Shown: in pieces, positions 60,901 through 64,000 of the stretch
How the letters are laid out: the number at the start of each line of letters is the position of its first letter
Position numbering within the stretch: position 1 is the first letter of the stretch
Source of the DNA: Pezizomycotina sp. ARF18
Lineage: Eukaryota > Ascomycota
Length of the DNA: 64,000 nucleotides
Assembly: GCA_002224055.1 (NCBI GenBank)
Contig: AZLU01000088.1
Location: forward strand, 62,001-126,000
Reading direction: 5' to 3'
Position numbers and translations under genes: made by a program
Notes under the pieces: generated by a model
Told to the model about the DNA's origin: nothing
Databases searched by the model: none
What the model saw: the letters and a program-made list of their open reading frames with translations, nothing else

Positions 60901-62290
60901 AACCAAGGTTGCAAGGATGTAAGAAGAGGCACTAGAGAAAAAATATTTTCCACGAAACCCCCTTGATGGAAAAGTGGCGAGAGAAGGGCTTTTGAAGGAT
61001 TTCCGCGTTTAAAGCGCATATTTCTGCTCGTATCTGGTAAAGCTCGGGTGAAAGGGATCTAAAAATTTTTGCAACTATGCTTGAGTGACCCGCCAAATCA
61101 TCTTGTCCGAGGTGGCGATGAACAAGGAAACTGACGGGATATTCTCTATTTTGGCCTCCATAGGGGCTTTCTTTTCTTGTTCTTTTTCTGGCTAGGTAGT
61201 CGATGAATAGGCTTGATATTAGCTGTATCTGGGCGTAGAATTGCATTTTTTACAGCAGTTCAGCGAGCGAGCGAACGAAATGTTAGAAAATATTTTCGCC
61301 GACGGGAAAAAGTATATACAGTGGTGAACGTAACCTTGCGGCTCTGACGTCCGTAGCTTCTATTTCATTTCCTGAATGTTGCGCAAAAGATTCAGTAGCT
61401 TCTAATGGAGTAGCATTCCTTTATGTGCTTGGTTGGTAGAGGAATTATATGGAAAAAAAAACATGGTGGGTTCCTTGACGATGTTCCAATTCCCTCAAAC
61501 AGCGAGTTGTTTCTAGATTTGTTTGTATCCTCGGGATGCAGAAAACAAAACAAATCCGTTGTCTTCCAAAAGGCAAAGACCCCAAGAAAATCGAAAAGGT
61601 TCCAAGCCCAATGTTTACTAGGATAACTTGAATATTTTGGAGTGTTTTTTCAAGGCTGTGCCATAGTAAAATTTTCCACTTCGTGGGAAATCCCGGATGT
61701 TTTTTTCTCCAAACTACTCCGCACAATAGGGTTAAGTTCAGCATGGAAGGCGGCTCGGCAATATTTCTCGCAGTCTAGCGCGAAGGTGTAAACAGAAAAG
61801 AGCCGAGCTTGCACATGAACGCCAACGCCGGCGAAACGAAAAGTGCGGCAGACGAAAGACTTATCCTGGTTAATCCTGCGGCAGAGAGAAGATAACTAAA
61901 AAAATAATCATTTACTTTTCTCCTAACGGTGTTAAAAACTCCAAGTATTAAAAAATTGCGAATTTGGGAAGCTGTATCTGTTTAGTTTAATATTCCCGGG
62001 TCGTGGGTACGCATTCAACTCAGTACCCAAATCGAGAAATATTTATTCACAAAAACACATCTCTAATATTTATTCGCCAGTAGTTAGTTATCCAGTTGTT
62101 CGATCCGCAGAGAAATATAATCGATCGTCAGGTTCAAGGCAGATTGATATTTTCCGGCGTGTGACATAGATTAAAAAAAAAAAAAAAACTTTTGCATACC
62201 AACTGCACTTGAAAGTTGAAGGTTGCGCGGCATTCTCCGTCAGCCAATAGCCATTTTTCTCAGGCGGGGTTTACAAAAATAGATTATCGA

Positions 62291-62314
62291 GAAGAAGAAG
62301 AAGAAGAAGAAGAT
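62291..62314. repeat. (GAA)n microsatellite
   Basis: Seven to eight GAA units in non-coding context. Confidence 0.85.
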
Positions 62315-63696
62315 GAACAAAAGGGTCTGGTAAGCCGGTGAGATCGAATCGAAAAAAAGAAATAAAAAAAGAGCCTTGTCTGTTTTATTCGGGACTTAAT
62401 CCTCAAAGTGGGGTTTCCGCGGGTAAAGGTAAAAAAACGAAAGACGGATGAGCCTCAGGAGAAGGCAGCTCCGAAAGGTGGTAACATAACGTCGTTCTTG
62501 GCGTTTCGTCTCCTGCAAGATGAGATCTCGGTATCGGTGAATTTCTTTTCTGATAAATTACCCTTTTCAGGGTACAGATACTTTATCGGAGGGAAAGCGA
62601 TCGAGGGATTTTTTTTTTTGTTTTATAATTACAGATACGAGCTTTGCGTGTGTTCTTCAACTGTCAGGCGTTTCATTTATCTTGTCCCTCGGAATGTTTA
62701 TTTGATTTTCTATCGATAAGGAAGAAGGAAGCAGAACAAAATGTCAATGTTTGAATTAGCGCAGAAAAAAAAAAAAAAAAAAAGAGTTAAAATACAAATA
62801 AGAAATTGTTCACAAAGGAGTACTTTACTATTAAAGAGTTAAAACGAAATCAAACGCGGGACGATAGTAAGAATACGGAAGGCTGGTGGGCTAATCGGCT
62901 TTCCTGTTTCCTCTAAATCCCCTCGATCGTATCAGGGACAGTCTCGCGTCGAACCCTTAAAAAAAAACAACCAACTCAAAAAAAATATCTCTTCGTCACG
63001 AAGTATTTCCAGCTGCCTACCCTGTTAGAACTTCTCCGGGGAAGCAAGGGCTAGTTTACGCTGCGAGCAGTGAAGCTACATGGCGTGATAGTGGCTTCTA
63101 TTGCTCGGTGTCGCTGTTTCTCGCAAAGCTGCAGTAAGACGTACTGTAGCTAGTCAGAATTTTTTTTTTTTTTTTAAACTTTTTAGGCCTCGCCTTCCTA
63201 GTTTCTTTATCTGAGAATCGTGCATATGTGAGGTTGAGGATCGCTTTTCGCTTTTTTCTGTTTCCCCTGAGATCTGGGAACCGAGGACCTCGTGCAAAAA
63301 GGAAAACTAAAAAAAAAAAATATAAGCATGCCTGAAATGAGATGCGCCTCAATCTCTCCGCTTCAAGTAGAGCGGATCGTGGCTTATATTCTGTGGCTAG
63401 TATAGCGCCAGCTCTGAGATTGAAAAAGAAATTTACTCCGAAACGGATTTACCTTCCGACAAGGCACTCAAAGCCGCGGTGTGTGAAGAAAGGGAAGCAC
63501 TTCGCTGGTATTCGTTCCTTCCAAGCTGATACTCGACCCTCCGAGCAATCTTTATTAGATACAATAGTGTCGAACAAGGGCTATTGTCACATATCTAAAA
63601 CCTCCAGCCTGTTGTACAGTACAGCGCTCGCTGAATATCTCTCAGTACAAATAGAAGAATAATATTAGGTATAAAGCTGTTCAATAAGTTCCCTTT

Positions 63697-63701
63697 TATT
63701 A

Positions 63702-63750
<49 letters not shown>
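63697..63750. repeat. (ATT)n microsatellite
   Basis: About 17 ATT units with one interruption near the 5' end. Confidence 0.92.
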
Positions 63751-63751
<1 letters not shown>

Positions 63752-64000
63752 GTCTGTGCTCTAGATCTGTCTCGACGTTCGGTAGGCTTTCAGAGCGTTG
63801 CAGCTTCACATGTTCAACAATCCTGTTTCTGTTTCTAATTTTATAATAAACGCATCCGCGGATAACTCATGACGACAGGCACGTTAGATAAAATTAAAGG
63901 CAGACTCTTGGTTTCACAACGTCTGTCTTTCTCGAAGTCGTCCTTCTTAAATTGATTCGCTCGTCGAATCTTCAGAAGGAAGTGAGGAATCAGGCGAGAA

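Larger units (their letters stand above)
57991..64000. other. Gene-poor distal region
   Basis: About 6 kb with no firm gene. Open frames such as 58552-58797, 60932-61246, 62408-62719 and 63342-63662 lack motifs, splice context or composition typical of this window's real genes. Poly-C at 58976-58990 and several A/T runs (60221-60234, 62173-62188, 62765-62783) are present. Confidence 0.45.

Overview
The window looks like nuclear DNA of a filamentous ascomycete (Pezizomycotina). The evidence is short introns (about 48-140 nt) with GTAAGT/GTGAGT-type donors, CTAAC/CTGAC-like branch sites and CAG/TAG acceptors, a Zn2Cys6 regulator, a fungal amino-acid permease, an ACS-type major facilitator, a casein kinase II beta subunit, and several families known to me only from filamentous fungi. 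I see no rRNA, convincing tRNA, CRISPR array or recognisable transposon gene.

Layout: 0-7 kb holds the 3' end of a Gly/Gln/Asn-repeat protein, a decayed 3-dehydroshikimate-dehydratase-like gene, a small three-exon membrane-protein gene and two uncharacterised genes. 7-9 kb is an amino-acid permease (minus). 11-17 kb holds three uncharacterised fungal genes, two of them membrane-anchored. 17-25.8 kb is gene-poor apart from two related, decayed PD-(D/E)XK-like loci. 25.8-33.2 kb, all minus, carries a PEP-mutase/isocitrate-lyase-family enzyme, a Zn2Cys6 transcription factor and an MFS transporter, which could form a catabolic or uptake cluster. 34-39.8 kb is a tandem array of three paralogues of an unrecognised fungal family. 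40-43.6 kb has a hotdog thioesterase and a zinc alcohol dehydrogenase. 45-48 kb is degraded coding-like sequence. 49.3-50.8 kb is the casein kinase II beta subunit, followed by a 205/210-bp tandem duplication. 51-64 kb is mostly empty apart from two related loci at 55.4-58 kb sharing an AYW-x-Y-x-x-FDHYD signature.

A window-wide property governs the annotation. Almost every recognisable gene, including the conserved casein kinase subunit, changes frame several times at single-base steps, mostly missing bases in short homopolymers. The two copies of the tandem duplication differ almost only in run lengths. This fits uncorrected long-read consensus error better than decay of every gene, so most genes are called CDS with interrupted frame. 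The dehydroshikimate-dehydratase locus is a true pseudogene because it also lacks an internal segment. Coordinates are gene spans, and exon structure is given only where splice signals and protein continuity agree.
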